The position numbers and the translations under genes were made by a program. The notes under the pieces were generated by a model that saw only the letters and a list, made by a program, of their open reading frames with translations, was not told where the DNA came from and made no database searches. Of a stretch of DNA of 64,000 nt, positions 44,548 through 53,187 are shown in pieces; positions within the stretch are counted from its first letter, which is position 1, and the number at the start of each line of letters is the position of its first letter. The stretch lies in NCBI GenBank assembly GCA_965220245.1, contig CBDCPI010000008.1:496001-560000 (forward strand), written 5' to 3'. The stretch comes from CBDCPI01 sp965220245. GTDB lineage: Bacteria > Chloroflexota > Dehalococcoidia > Lucifugimonadales > UBA3495.

Positions 44548-44693
44548 TGCTTGGCTCCTGGGGACATTCGGGTTTTCAATCGCCATCCGGCGCCGCGCCT
44601 GGGTTCCAACGGCGCCGGATGTTCGTGGATGAGGGGCCCGGTCCGCTGCCGGTCTGACGGAGGCCTCGCGGGAGCCCCTCCGGAATTCCGCTA

Positions 44694-46673
44694 TCAGCCC
44701 CTTTCACCCTGGCCCAATGCCGCTTTCACCAATGCGGCGGCCAGGTTCACCGGGACGGCGTTCCCAATCTGCTTCGTGACTTCGGAGACGTTGCCGGTGA
44801 ACTCGTAGGCGGTTTCGCCGTCGTCGAACCCCATGGCCCGCGCCAGCTCGGCGTTCTGAAGCATGCGGAACCGGATGTCGAGCAGGTACGGGCGCCCGTC
44901 CAGCAGGACGAGTCTCCTGGGGTCCACCCCGGCGTTAGCCAACTTCTCCGGGGAGGGTTCGTCCAGCAGCGGAAGCACCGGGTTGCCGGCGCCCCGGCCG
45001 GCGACTGCCGGGACCGGACCGTTGATGTCGTGGACCCTTGGTTCCTGGCCGGCTCTTTCGCCGGAGTTGGGGATGATACAGGGTTCGGCCGACGGAGTGA
45101 CGACGGTCATGTCGTTCCGGGTGGTCAGAGTGGGAATGGGTTGTCCGGTGGACCGGGCGTAGGCGCCGTTGCCTCCGGTCTGGCCGGTCTGCACCAGCAC
45201 CGGTTGGGCCAGTCCGAGGCCCGGGGATGTGGTTATGGACGGCAGCGGGTCTTCCACCGGGTGGGCCCGGCGGTTGTTGCCCCGGTCTCCTTGGGCGCCG
45301 TTGCCGTGATTGACCTGTATCAGCGTGGGGTTGGCCAAGCCGTGCCGGGCTTTGGCGGTGACGGTGGGCAACGGTTTCTCTATGTCGGCGGCGCCGCTGT
45401 TGCCGTAGTACTCGACCAGCGTGGGCTTTACGATGCCGTGCTTGTTCATTGAGGTGACCGCCGAGAGGGGGTCGTCTGGGTCTTGGGCATAACTCTGGCC
45501 GTTGTACCGGATGATGGACGGTTGGAGGAGGGAGATGGCGCCGCTGGCGGCCACGGTTGGCGCGGGTTCCCCGGTTGGCCGGGGGGCTCCGCCGCTCTGC
45601 TGTCCCAGGAGAAACGGCTGCATCTCTGGCTGGACCAAGTAGCTCACGTTCTCCGTCGTCATCGTGTGGAGCGGTTCGTCAACGCTTCTTTCAACCGCGT
45701 TCTGGCGGTAGACGCCGTGGAACGGCTCCGCCTCGGGTTCCGCGACGGAGGAGTGCACCCGGTCCGGGCCGTTCTCACCATGGCGGTTGAGAGTGAACGT
45801 CTCCGGGTCTTCCGAGTGGCCATTGGGCTCGACGCCGTCTTGGGGAAGGTCCAACAGGCGGATGTATAGGGGCGCCAATGGGCCGCCGAAGCGTTCCAGG
45901 CCGCGGGCTATTCTCCGGCGGGTCTTCTCGCTCAGGGGCTTTTTGATGTACTTGGGGTCGTCGAGCAGGGACCGGCCGGGGCTGGACCAGTCGATGATTT
46001 CCCTAGCGCCGCGCCAGGGAAGCCTGCCCGGGAACATCCCGGTGTCGCCCTTGGCGTGGGAGGGTTCCGGCCAGGTGATGGGGTGGCCGTCCTTGCGGGC
46101 CATGAGGAAGAACCGGACCCGGGTGGTGGCGTCGCCGTAGTCGGCCGCGTTCAGCATCCGCCATTCGGCTTGATAGCCGAGGGACAGGAACGTCAGAAAC
46201 CAGGCCTGGAAGTGCTCGCCCTTACGTGCTTTGTCCGGCTTTCCATTTGGCAGGAGAGGGCCCCAGTCTACGAACTCCGGCACGTTCTCGATGAGGACGC
46301 AGTTGACTTCCAGCCTGGTGAGCCAGTTGTGGATGGCCCAGGGGTTCATCCTCCCCTGGCCGTGGACCGGCTTTCCGCCCCGGGCCCGGGAGTAGAACCT
46401 GCATTCCGGGCTGGCCATGAGCAGGTCCAGCCGTCCTTCCTCGACCATCTCTTCCGGGTCCACGAGGCTGACGTCCTCGACCAGGTGGCGGGCGGTGGGG
46501 TGGTTGGCCGCGTGGGTGGCGACGGCGGTGTTCCAGTGGTTGACGGCCACCAGCTCCATCGTGCCGCTGATTGCCTCGATGGCCCTTCTTGCGCCGGTTG
46601 ACGACCCTCCGGCTCCGCAGAACAGGTCGGCGACCAGATATGGATTGGCCGTTAGATGGTTGTCGCTTGTCAT
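44694..46673 (-). CDS. Orphan DNA (cytosine-5) methyltransferase
   Basis: About 659 residues (ATG 46673, or 46694). Motif I DLFCGAGGSSTG, motif IV SPEC (with SPEC in place of the usual PPC, followed by FYSRARGG as in phage/plasmid-type enzymes), motif VI ENV (LIENVPEFVDWG), motif VIII-like TRVRFFLMARK and motif X EVTKQIGNAVPVNLAAAL are all visible. Between VIII and IX lies an insert of about 270 residues made of degenerate repeats (PLPTVTAKARHGLANPTLI, PLPSITTSPGLGLAQPVLVQ), presumably the target-recognition region. No restriction enzyme is adjacent, so it is probably a protective or regulatory methylase. Confidence 0.88.
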   Translation of the reverse strand: MTSDNHLTANPYLVADLFCGAGGSSTGARRAIEAISGTMELVAVNHWNTAVATHAANHPTARHLVEDVSLVDPEEMVEEGRLDLLMASPECRFYSRARGGKPVHGQGRMNPWAIHNWLTRLEVNCVLIENVPEFVDWGPLLPNGKPDKARKGEHFQAWFLTFLSLGYQAEWRMLNAADYGDATTRVRFFLMARKDGHPITWPEPSHAKGDTGMFPGRLPWRGAREIIDWSSPGRSLLDDPKYIKKPLSEKTRRRIARGLERFGGPLAPLYIRLLDLPQDGVEPNGHSEDPETFTLNRHGENGPDRVHSSVAEPEAEPFHGVYRQNAVERSVDEPLHTMTTENVSYLVQPEMQPFLLGQQSGGAPRPTGEPAPTVAASGAISLLQPSIIRYNGQSYAQDPDDPLSAVTSMNKHGIVKPTLVEYYGNSGAADIEKPLPTVTAKARHGLANPTLIQVNHGNGAQGDRGNNRRAHPVEDPLPSITTSPGLGLAQPVLVQTGQTGGNGAYARSTGQPIPTLTTRNDMTVVTPSAEPCIIPNSGERAGQEPRVHDINGPVPAVAGRGAGNPVLPLLDEPSPEKLANAGVDPRRLVLLDGRPYLLDIRFRMLQNAELARAMGFDDGETAYEFTGNVSEVTKQIGNAVPVNLAAALVKAALGQGERG

Positions 46674-46758
46674 TCGCAATCCCATTGGACGCAACCCCGT
46701 TGGGAGGTCCGCTTTTCTTGGTGCTTGAGAGTTTCCGTCCTGTGAATTTCGACAGTTT

Positions 46759-47241
46759 CTAGGTGAGGACCCTTGCGGCCAGCAGGTAGATGACGTTCAG
46801 GATGACGGCTATTATGGCTATTCTGCCATAGGGGTTGTTCCAGATTTTCCGGACCCGGCCTCCGGAGGAGTTGGCTGGCTTGGAAACCCGGGTCCTGGCC
46901 GGTACGGCTTCCCTCTCGGGGTCTTGGCTCCGGACAGGAGCGGTTTCCGCTTTCAGGGCCTGCCTCCGGGCGAGGACAGCTTCCCTCTCCGGGTTCTGCC
47001 TCCGGGCCGGAGCGGTTTCCGCTTTCGGCTTCTGGCTCCGGGCCGGAGCGTTCTCCGCTTCCGGTTTCGGCTTCCGGGCCGGGACGGTTTCCCTCTCTAG
47101 GTCTTGCCTCCGGGCCGGGGGGTCATTTTCCTCCGGTTTCTCCGGAGGCCCTTTTTCGGTATAGCTGATCTTCACGTACCGCCGGCCGTTCCGGTCCCGG
47201 ACCACCCGTAGGTCTTTTACGTCGATCTTCTCGAAGTCCAT
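46759..47241 (-). CDS. Tail-anchored repeat protein, unknown function
   Basis: 160 residues from ATG 47241. A short N-terminal domain (MDFEKIDVKDLRVVRDRNGR, YVKISYTEKG) precedes about seven degenerate Lys/Arg/Glu repeats of the form PARRQDPERE(T/A)V. A C-terminal helix (IAIIAVILNVIYLLAARVL) is a tail anchor. It may tether something at the inner membrane through the charged repeats. It is upstream of the methyltransferase on the same strand. Confidence 0.62.
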   Translation of the reverse strand: MDFEKIDVKDLRVVRDRNGRRYVKISYTEKGPPEKPEENDPPARRQDLERETVPARKPKPEAENAPARSQKPKAETAPARRQNPEREAVLARRQALKAETAPVRSQDPEREAVPARTRVSKPANSSGGRVRKIWNNPYGRIAIIAVILNVIYLLAARVLT

Positions 47242-47301
47242 CTCTTCATCTCCGCGCTCACTGCGCCTTCCCCTACCGGGAGAAAATTGAGGGAAAATCA
47301 A

Positions 47302-47330
47302 GAGGCCCTGAGCATTCAGCTCAGGGCCTC
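47302..47330 (-). terminator. Rho-independent terminator of the 1000-residue gene
   Basis: An 11-bp stem GAGGCCCTGAG / CTCAGGGCCTC; on the minus strand it is followed by TTGATTTTCC. It lies 26 bp past the stop of the gene ending at 47356, so it ends that transcript. Confidence 0.7.
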
Positions 47331-47355
47331 GGGTCTTGCCGGAGAGTTCCGGCCT

Positions 47356-50300
47356 CTATTGTTCCGGGCCGCTTGAAGCGGCCGGGACTTCCGCCTGCAG
47401 GGCCAGCAGGTTTGCGCCCTGCAGCCAGTGGCCGGTGGGCCCAATCCTGGGCAGCCAGCCAAGCACCGTCAGGTTGTGGCCGGCGTAGGACCGGGCTTCC
47501 TTTTCCAGGGTGGCGATCACCTCGCCCTCCGGGGTGACCAGCTGGCAGCACACCTTGGGCTGGCCTTTGGACCCGGGCCTCAGGGTTTCCCGGACCCGGC
47601 ATGGTTGTCCGGGCTCGGGTCCCGCTCCGTTCGTGGTCCGGACCACGGCGGCTCCCACCGCCGTGCCCCCGGCGTAGTACCCTTGGTGCTCCTCCAGGGG
47701 CAGCACGTCCAGGCTGTGTGTGGAAATGGGCTCCAGGGCGCTCTGGAAGCGTTTTGCCTGTCCCAGGCAGAGTTGCACCCAGAGGGCCATGAACTGGCCC
47801 CGTTGGTATCCGGGGGCGTTGAAGAAGGCTTCGGCATAGGCCAGGCTGATGATTTCCGCCTCGGCCTGCTTGGCCTCTTCGATCAGTTGCGCCGTCCGGG
47901 CTTCCCGCTGGCGCCGGTCCAGGGTCTCGTCCTTGCGGATCCGGTGGCGCTTCTTCCCGCACTCCGACCAGGCCGCGTAGCGCCGGCTGAAGGCGTCGGC
48001 GGCGATGGCCGTCAACTCCGGGCTGAAGCTGGCGGTCAGCCATTCCGCCGGGCCGTTGGCCAGCAGCTTGCGGCGGCGGAGCCGCTCGCTGAGCAGCTGG
48101 GTGGCCCGGCTCATCCCGGCCTTCATCCGGTGGTGGCGCGGCCGGCACTCCAGCCTGACCTCCAGCGCTCCGGCTTCCGGCGCGGTTTCCCGGTGCAGCT
48201 TCTCGATCCGGCCTTTGACCCGGTCGAAGACGCAGGGGTCCATCCTCTTTCCCTCCTGCACCGCCTGCAGCAGACGCTCCTCCAGCGGCCTTATCACCGG
48301 GGAGGGGTCCGCCGAGGCGTTCAGGCTGGGGTCGATGATGGAGTCCGACAGGTTGAACTTGTGCTCGCCGGGGTCGTAGAGCCCGGCGTAGTCCAGGTTG
48401 GCCGACAGGTTGGTCACCTGTCCGATGACCGCCCGGTACCGGGTCAGTTCCAACAGGGACGCCAGCGCGTCCTCTTCCCGGGTGGTCCAGGCGGGCTTGG
48501 TCTCGAAGGGCTGGGCTTCCAGCCGGTAGGGAAAGACGGGCTTTCCCTTGATGAGGGTGTAGAGCCCGGGCCACTGGTGGTCTCCCTCCTTGCGGTAGAA
48601 GTGGTAGCCCAGCTGCTCCAGCTTCCTGGCGTCCTGGCGCTTCAGCTTCAGGCATATTCCCCCGTCGATGCTCAGGGGGAGGCGCAGGACCAGCACGTGG
48701 GGCTGTCCCCCGCCGTCCCGGAGGAAGACCAGGGTCAGCTTGTCGTCGCAGTCGACGGTGTCCAGAGCGTCCCGGTGCTTGAACAGGTCGCTCCGGTTGA
48801 GGCTTACGCCGGTGAGCTGGTCGGGGTCCTCCCGGTCCCACACCAGGCCGGCGTACTTCGGTCCCGGCGCGGGGGACTGGGCGTAGCCCGGGTGCATCAG
48901 CCACACGGCTTCGCCCGAGGCCATGATTCCGGGCATCGGGGCGGACCTTTTGGCCCGGGACTCCCAGTGCTTTGCCGTTCCCCCGGCGAGCCGGTCCATG
49001 ACCTGGGGCGAGGCGAAGGGGCTGGAGCCGCTGGCCAGGTAGGCGGCGAGGGTCCGGTCCTCCGCGCTTCGCCGGGATACGGCCTGTTCCAGGTGCGGCC
49101 GCTTGGAGTCCGCTGGCGCCGGGCCGGCGCTCTCGCCGGTGAACCGGTCCTCCTGGCCTCCGGCCGTCGCATGGCGCCAGGTCTCCTTGTCGGCGCTGTC
49201 GGCGAGGATGAGGGCCTGGCTGGCCAGTTCCGCCGGGTCGATGAACCGGGAGACCACTTCTCCCAGTATCAGCGGCTCGACGTAGACCTGCCGGGTGTTC
49301 GGCTTGTGCCGGATGGGAGTTGCCTTTCCCTTGGTGAACCTGGTGCTGAGCACGTCCCGGTTCACCGACTCCCGGTCGATGACCAGGTCGGCGTCCGGCG
49401 GGCCGGGGAACTCATGGTCGTCCACCACGAGGAACATTCCCTTGGCCGCGTAGTCGGCCCCCAGGAAGCTCATCTGGACGGCGATGATGTCCTTGGTCCA
49501 CGAGGCGCCGCTGGCGCGCACCAGTTCCTCGGCGGCGGACTTGCGGTAGGCCCCGCTGCCGTCGCCGGCGGTCTTCGAGTCCTCCACCGTCACCCGGTGG
49601 GTCACCCCGCCGGGGAGCCTTATCTCCGGAAACCAAGACGGCTCGGGCACGAACCACGCGCCCTCGGCCTGGGTCCTCGCCCGCAGCCGCTTCATGGTCT
49701 TCCCCGGCTTGGCGTCCGGGTTGAAGACCAGCCCGGAGAGGGAGTCCTGCTCCCGGTTTCCGGTGTTTTGGGGCAGGTATTCCGCCCCGGTGCACCCTGC
49801 GGCGAAGAGGGTGAAGTTCTTGGCGGCGGTCCAGTTGTAGGCCCGCAGGTCCAGGACTTCCAGGAATTCGTTGACTTCCCGGATGAAGCCCCGTTCGCTT
49901 TTCTCCCGGTCTCCGGCCTCGCCCGGTTCCGGTGGTCTCCAGGTGATGATGCAGGGGTGTTCCAAGCCCAGGTGCCGGGCTTCGCCGTACCAGTTGGACC
50001 GGGCCTGGTTGTCCGCTTCTCCGCCCAGGGTGACCACTTTCTCCGGGGTGTAGAAGGCCGAGAGGCTGCCCTTCAGCATGTATTGCCGCACCTTCAGGTT
50101 GCGGACCCTCTCGTAGACCGGGTCCTGGGAGTGGCGCCGCGCCACGTGTTTGGTGATGTGCCGGTCGCAGTATTCCTTTGGCCCGCAGACCGGGCAGTCG
50201 TAGCGGGGGGCGGCGCTCTTTTGGCACTCGCGGCAGGAACCGGCCCCCAGGGCCTGCTCCTCTTCGTACCCCCGGATGATGTCCTGGACCAGTTCTTCCA

Positions 50301-50358
50301 GGAAGGTGTTGCCCGGAGCGGTGTTGCCCGGGACCGTGCTGCTCTTTACCGGAGTCAT
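47356..50358 (-). CDS. Putative two-barrel RNA polymerase-like protein (RdRP/QDE-1/YonO-like) with N-terminal zinc ribbon
   Basis: 1000 residues, ATG 50358 behind AAAGGAG. A zinc cluster (CREC 42-45, CPVC 55-58, then CDRH) starts it. The middle shows an ordered set resembling cellular RdRP/QDE-1-type polymerases: AGDGSGAYRKSAAEELV (265-280; DGxG...S..A), AVQMSFLGADYAAKGMFLVV (293-312; Q...G...KG then D), WLMHPG (486-491) and VDCDDKLTLVF (535-545) about 48 residues later, the place of the catalytic DxDGD loop. Order and spacing fit, but the loop is DCDDK: the Gly and the third Asp are changed. That leaves catalysis in doubt, and no search was possible. It has a clear terminator and is likely co-transcribed with the gene at 50614. 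A replication or virion-type transcription role is conceivable. Confidence 0.4.
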   Translation of the reverse strand: MTPVKSSTVPGNTAPGNTFLEELVQDIIRGYEEEQALGAGSCRECQKSAAPRYDCPVCGPKEYCDRHITKHVARRHSQDPVYERVRNLKVRQYMLKGSLSAFYTPEKVVTLGGEADNQARSNWYGEARHLGLEHPCIITWRPPEPGEAGDREKSERGFIREVNEFLEVLDLRAYNWTAAKNFTLFAAGCTGAEYLPQNTGNREQDSLSGLVFNPDAKPGKTMKRLRARTQAEGAWFVPEPSWFPEIRLPGGVTHRVTVEDSKTAGDGSGAYRKSAAEELVRASGASWTKDIIAVQMSFLGADYAAKGMFLVVDDHEFPGPPDADLVIDRESVNRDVLSTRFTKGKATPIRHKPNTRQVYVEPLILGEVVSRFIDPAELASQALILADSADKETWRHATAGGQEDRFTGESAGPAPADSKRPHLEQAVSRRSAEDRTLAAYLASGSSPFASPQVMDRLAGGTAKHWESRAKRSAPMPGIMASGEAVWLMHPGYAQSPAPGPKYAGLVWDREDPDQLTGVSLNRSDLFKHRDALDTVDCDDKLTLVFLRDGGGQPHVLVLRLPLSIDGGICLKLKRQDARKLEQLGYHFYRKEGDHQWPGLYTLIKGKPVFPYRLEAQPFETKPAWTTREEDALASLLELTRYRAVIGQVTNLSANLDYAGLYDPGEHKFNLSDSIIDPSLNASADPSPVIRPLEERLLQAVQEGKRMDPCVFDRVKGRIEKLHRETAPEAGALEVRLECRPRHHRMKAGMSRATQLLSERLRRRKLLANGPAEWLTASFSPELTAIAADAFSRRYAAWSECGKKRHRIRKDETLDRRQREARTAQLIEEAKQAEAEIISLAYAEAFFNAPGYQRGQFMALWVQLCLGQAKRFQSALEPISTHSLDVLPLEEHQGYYAGGTAVGAAVVRTTNGAGPEPGQPCRVRETLRPGSKGQPKVCCQLVTPEGEVIATLEKEARSYAGHNLTVLGWLPRIGPTGHWLQGANLLALQAEVPAASSGPEQ

Positions 50359-50613
50359 CTCGTGCTCCTTTCAGCAGTGTGGGTTGGTGGCCGGGCCGGC
50401 GTTGTCGGCCGCCCGGTCCTGGGGACGGTGCATGGCCGTCCGGTTGTTGAGCCCTTTGCGGGAAGGGGGTCTTTCGGGGTCTTTCTTGGGGTCTTTCTTG
50501 GAAGGACTGCTCCGGCGCAGTCCGGGGATAAGTGAACGCCGTCCTGGTGAGGAGACGACGTTCGAAGAGGACTGTGGACGATGGTGCCTGCTGCCACCAT
50601 CCGTGGAATGGCC

Positions 50614-51342
50614 TTAGCCGGTCAGGGCCGAGGCCATTTCGTCGGCTTCCTCTTTCTGGCCCCGGGAACGCTGCGGTGCGGGTCCTTCGCTCTCGCCTTC
50701 CGCGTCGGTCTCCGTGTCCGGGAGGAAGTTTTTCCAGGAGAGGTCCAGCATTCCGCTGCCCTCGATGATGTTGTAGTAGGAAGGCAGGTAGAGCACCGTC
50801 TGGAAGGTACTCTCATCCAGGAGATGGAGGACCGGGATGGCGCTCAGTACGAAGACGGCCTTCGTCTGGTTGAAGGTCTCGTCCTCGACGATCTGCCGGC
50901 GGAACTCTTCGTTCCTGTCGTACCGGGCCTGTCGTTCCACCGCGGTTTCCGGTTGGTTCGGCGAGCGGTTCGGGGCCTGGTTCTGGTGGGGAGCAACGAT
51001 CACCCGGGTCCACATGGTACTGGAGCCGCGTCCTTCGGGGGAAATCGCTCCCATGCCGATTGCTACGGGATACACGTTCCCGCTATCGGTGTGGCTTACC
51101 AGCTGGGTCAGCTCGCACATGATGATCTGCGAGTTGGCGACCGGCTTTCCGATGGTGTACTTGGCCGCGAGGAGCTCCTTGAGCTTTTCCTCATCGTCGG
51201 CGTAGATCCTCTCGAGGCTGGTCCGGGCGTTGGCCACAAACCGCTCGACGGGAGTCTGGCTTGCAAAGAAGCGTCCGTTGTTCCTGCGCATGGCGCTATT
51301 TCTCGTTACCACGATGATTTTACTCCTCTTATACTGATTCAT
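50614..51342 (-). CDS. Conserved-looking element protein of unknown function, partner of the 1000-residue protein
   Basis: 242 residues; ATG 51342 with CGGAG upstream, although the frame stays open further back. It has an alpha/beta-looking core (KRSKIIVVTRNSAMRRNNGR, SQIIMCELTQLVSHTDSGNV, VYPVAIGMG, TMWTRVIVAPHQNQ, AVFVLSAIPVLHLLDESTFQ, TVLYLPSYYNIIEG) and an acidic Glu/Ser-rich tail. It does not match a family I know. The operator/promoter module at 51455-51530 precedes it, and the polymerase-like gene follows 255 bp downstream. Confidence 0.6.
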   Translation of the reverse strand: MNQYKRSKIIVVTRNSAMRRNNGRFFASQTPVERFVANARTSLERIYADDEEKLKELLAAKYTIGKPVANSQIIMCELTQLVSHTDSGNVYPVAIGMGAISPEGRGSSTMWTRVIVAPHQNQAPNRSPNQPETAVERQARYDRNEEFRRQIVEDETFNQTKAVFVLSAIPVLHLLDESTFQTVLYLPSYYNIIEGSGMLDLSWKNFLPDTETDAEGESEGPAPQRSRGQKEEADEMASALTG

Positions 51343-51454
51343 TTGGGATGCTCCGCTTTCTCCGGTCCGCTTGCAGGCTTTGGTCCGGGTAGTTGGGGAG
51401 ACATCGAATGACCCTTCCAGTATCGGCGGGGTTGGCAAGCCGGGCAACTTGTTT

Positions 51455-51530
51455 ATCATTAACGGCAAGGCCGAAATCCGGGATCGCGGGGGGTTCACGC
51501 CTGAAGGTGTGAACAAGTTTTCTAGGCCGG
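51455..51530 (-). promoter_or_regulatory. Palindromic operator/promoter module, copy 1
   Basis: GTTCACACC-TTCA-GGCGTGAAC (minus strand; palindrome 51493-51514) is one mismatch from perfect symmetry and is preceded by AGAAAACTTG. About 75 bp including GCCTTGCCGTTAATGATAA is also present, with changes, at 55186-55260 in front of the 657-residue paralog gene. TAATGAT could be a -10 box. Confidence 0.6.
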
Positions 51531-51781
51531 TTTCCGGGCAGCCCGGCCCGGGGGGACGGGGCCGGGCTGCTCTTTCTCCCCCGGGGGCGGCTTTTCCGGC
51601 TCCGGGCCTGCCGGCTGCCGGGCGGGGCCCACAGCCCGAATCTCCATCGGGCAACCGGCAGAGTTCCGGCAACTGATTTGGCAATTTTTCGGGCAATTTT
51701 GCCGTGGCATATATTCCGGCATAAATTCGGGAATAATTTACGCCATAATTCACTTGCCCTATTCAGCAGGCTGAAAGGAAA

Positions 51782-51812
51782 GCCCGCCGGACGGCGGGCC
51801 TCTTCTTTTTCC
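51782..51812 (+). terminator. Rho-independent terminator, + strand
   Basis: GCCCGCCG-GA-CGGCGGGC followed by CTCTTCTTTTTCC. It is preceded by an AT-rich stretch (51672-51760) with TATATTCC, AATAATTTAC and similar sequences that could hold a promoter, so a short + strand RNA may end here. Confidence 0.7.
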
Positions 51813-51970
51813 TTGGTCAGCTATCTCGAGCCAGCGGATACGTTGGCCGCCGTCAGATGGTCCTCGGAGGCTTTGGTGGTTTTCTCCGGAGAATGCCCCT
51901 TGACGGCGGCTCGGGAGATGTTTTACCATCGAAATGAGGGCTGTGACCACAGCAGCTCCTGATATACTGA

Positions 51971-52007
51971 CCCCCGTTGGCCGAAAGGCCGGCGGGGGAA
52001 TTTTCTT
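51971..52007 (+). terminator. Second rho-independent-type hairpin, + strand
   Basis: A 12-bp stem CCCCCGTTGGCC / GGCCGGCGGGGG with GAAA loop, followed by AATTTTCTT. It is also just past the stop of the minus-strand gene at 52033, where its stem may protect that transcript. Confidence 0.65.
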
Positions 52008-52032
52008 GGGAGTCTTGGGCCCTTCCGGCCGG

Positions 52033-53175
52033 CTACCTGGGCCGGGTCAGGTAGTCGATCCCCTGTCCCATCTGGTGCAGCCGCCGGTAGTCCTCGCTGG
52101 AGTCGGTGAGCGTTTCCGTCTGCCCGATGAGCTCCAGGGTGCGCTGGAAGGTTGCCGTCATCTCCTTGGCGGCGGCGTAGTGGGTGGGGTTCATCCCCCC
52201 GTTTTCCCAGTTGACGCCGTCCAGCGCGTCCTCCATCCGGTCGGCGTAGTCCTGCGCTTGGGCCACGTTGGCGAACCGCTCCGGTAGGCCGGGGTGTTCG
52301 TAGCCCGCCGCGTTGACGAACCCGGTGTCCTCTCTCACCGCGTTGGTGAACTCGGCGCTTCCCGACTCCGCCTGTTCCATGATCCGGTTGTAGCCGTTCT
52401 CGTTGCTTCTTTCAACGGCGTTCTGCAGCCCGCTGCGGTAGATCTCCGCGATGGCGTTGGACGCCTGCCACGCCCCCTCGGCCCGGGGGCCGGCGGCGCC
52501 TTGGAGCCGGTCGATGGCTTCGTGGGCCGGGCTGAACTTGCTGTCCACCTCTATCCCTATCGCCAGCTCCCGGAGATACTCGTCCCGCTCGTCTCTCACC
52601 GACCGGAAGTTGACCCGGCCGCTGCTCTGGCTCTCTCCCCTGGCGTAGGCGTTGGAGTGCTCGAGCTTTTCGTTCAGGAGGCCGGAGTAGACCGCCGGGT
52701 CTTCGAAACTGTTGTAGAGGGTGGCGGCGAACTCCTCCCGGTGGCGCTCCAGCCCCTGGGTGGAGGCGGTGTAGCCGGTCTGTCCCTGGGCCTCTTCCAG
52801 CTCGAGGCGCTCGTACATTGGCCGGTAGACGGCCAGGGACAGGTCCTCGGCCGCCTCCCACCGCTGGTTGCCGGTGGCGGGGTGGGCCAGGTTGAAGCCC
52901 TGGGTGTAGGCGCCGACGATGCTCTTCCGGTCGCCGGGGTCGTACCCGGTCAGGTCGTGCTGTTCCGTGAAGGCGGTGGCGGCGGCCTCGTTGATGTGCC
53001 TCAACTCGCCGGCCAGCGCCCTCTTTCCGAAGTCGTTCGGCTCCTGGCCGTCCCGTTGTCCGGCCCCGGGATAGTGGACCTGGCTGGACCCGGAGAGGTC
53101 CTCGTTCCGGTATTCGTCTTGGTGGTCCAGGCGGGTCCGGTTTTCACTGTATCCGGCGGCGTTTCTGGTTGACAT
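52033..53175 (-). CDS. Paralog B of a YPGA-QRDGQ-tagged helical protein pair
   Basis: 380 residues; ATG 53175 with AGAGGGAG upstream. The N-terminus (DHQDEYRNEDLSGSSQ, then YPGAGQRDGQEPNDF) is shared with the 657-residue neighbour, as are DLTGYDPGDRKSIVGAYTQG, FNLA, RWEAAEDLSLAVYRPMYER, DTGFVNAAGYEHPGLPERFA and the C-terminal GIDYLTRP. It is entirely helical, charged and Gln/Glu-rich, with no membrane segment or catalytic motif. It may be a structural or exported element protein with the shared N-terminal tag as a sorting or assembly signal; that is inference. Confidence 0.65.
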   Translation of the reverse strand: MSTRNAAGYSENRTRLDHQDEYRNEDLSGSSQVHYPGAGQRDGQEPNDFGKRALAGELRHINEAAATAFTEQHDLTGYDPGDRKSIVGAYTQGFNLAHPATGNQRWEAAEDLSLAVYRPMYERLELEEAQGQTGYTASTQGLERHREEFAATLYNSFEDPAVYSGLLNEKLEHSNAYARGESQSSGRVNFRSVRDERDEYLRELAIGIEVDSKFSPAHEAIDRLQGAAGPRAEGAWQASNAIAEIYRSGLQNAVERSNENGYNRIMEQAESGSAEFTNAVREDTGFVNAAGYEHPGLPERFANVAQAQDYADRMEDALDGVNWENGGMNPTHYAAAKEMTATFQRTLELIGQTETLTDSSEDYRRLHQMGQGIDYLTRPR

Positions 53176-53187
53176 TTGTTGCTCCCT

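Noticed and set aside
47428..50535. A 1035-codon + strand open frame opposite the polymerase-like gene
   Set aside because: Shadow composition without motifs; the minus-strand gene has a ribosome site, zinc cluster and terminator.
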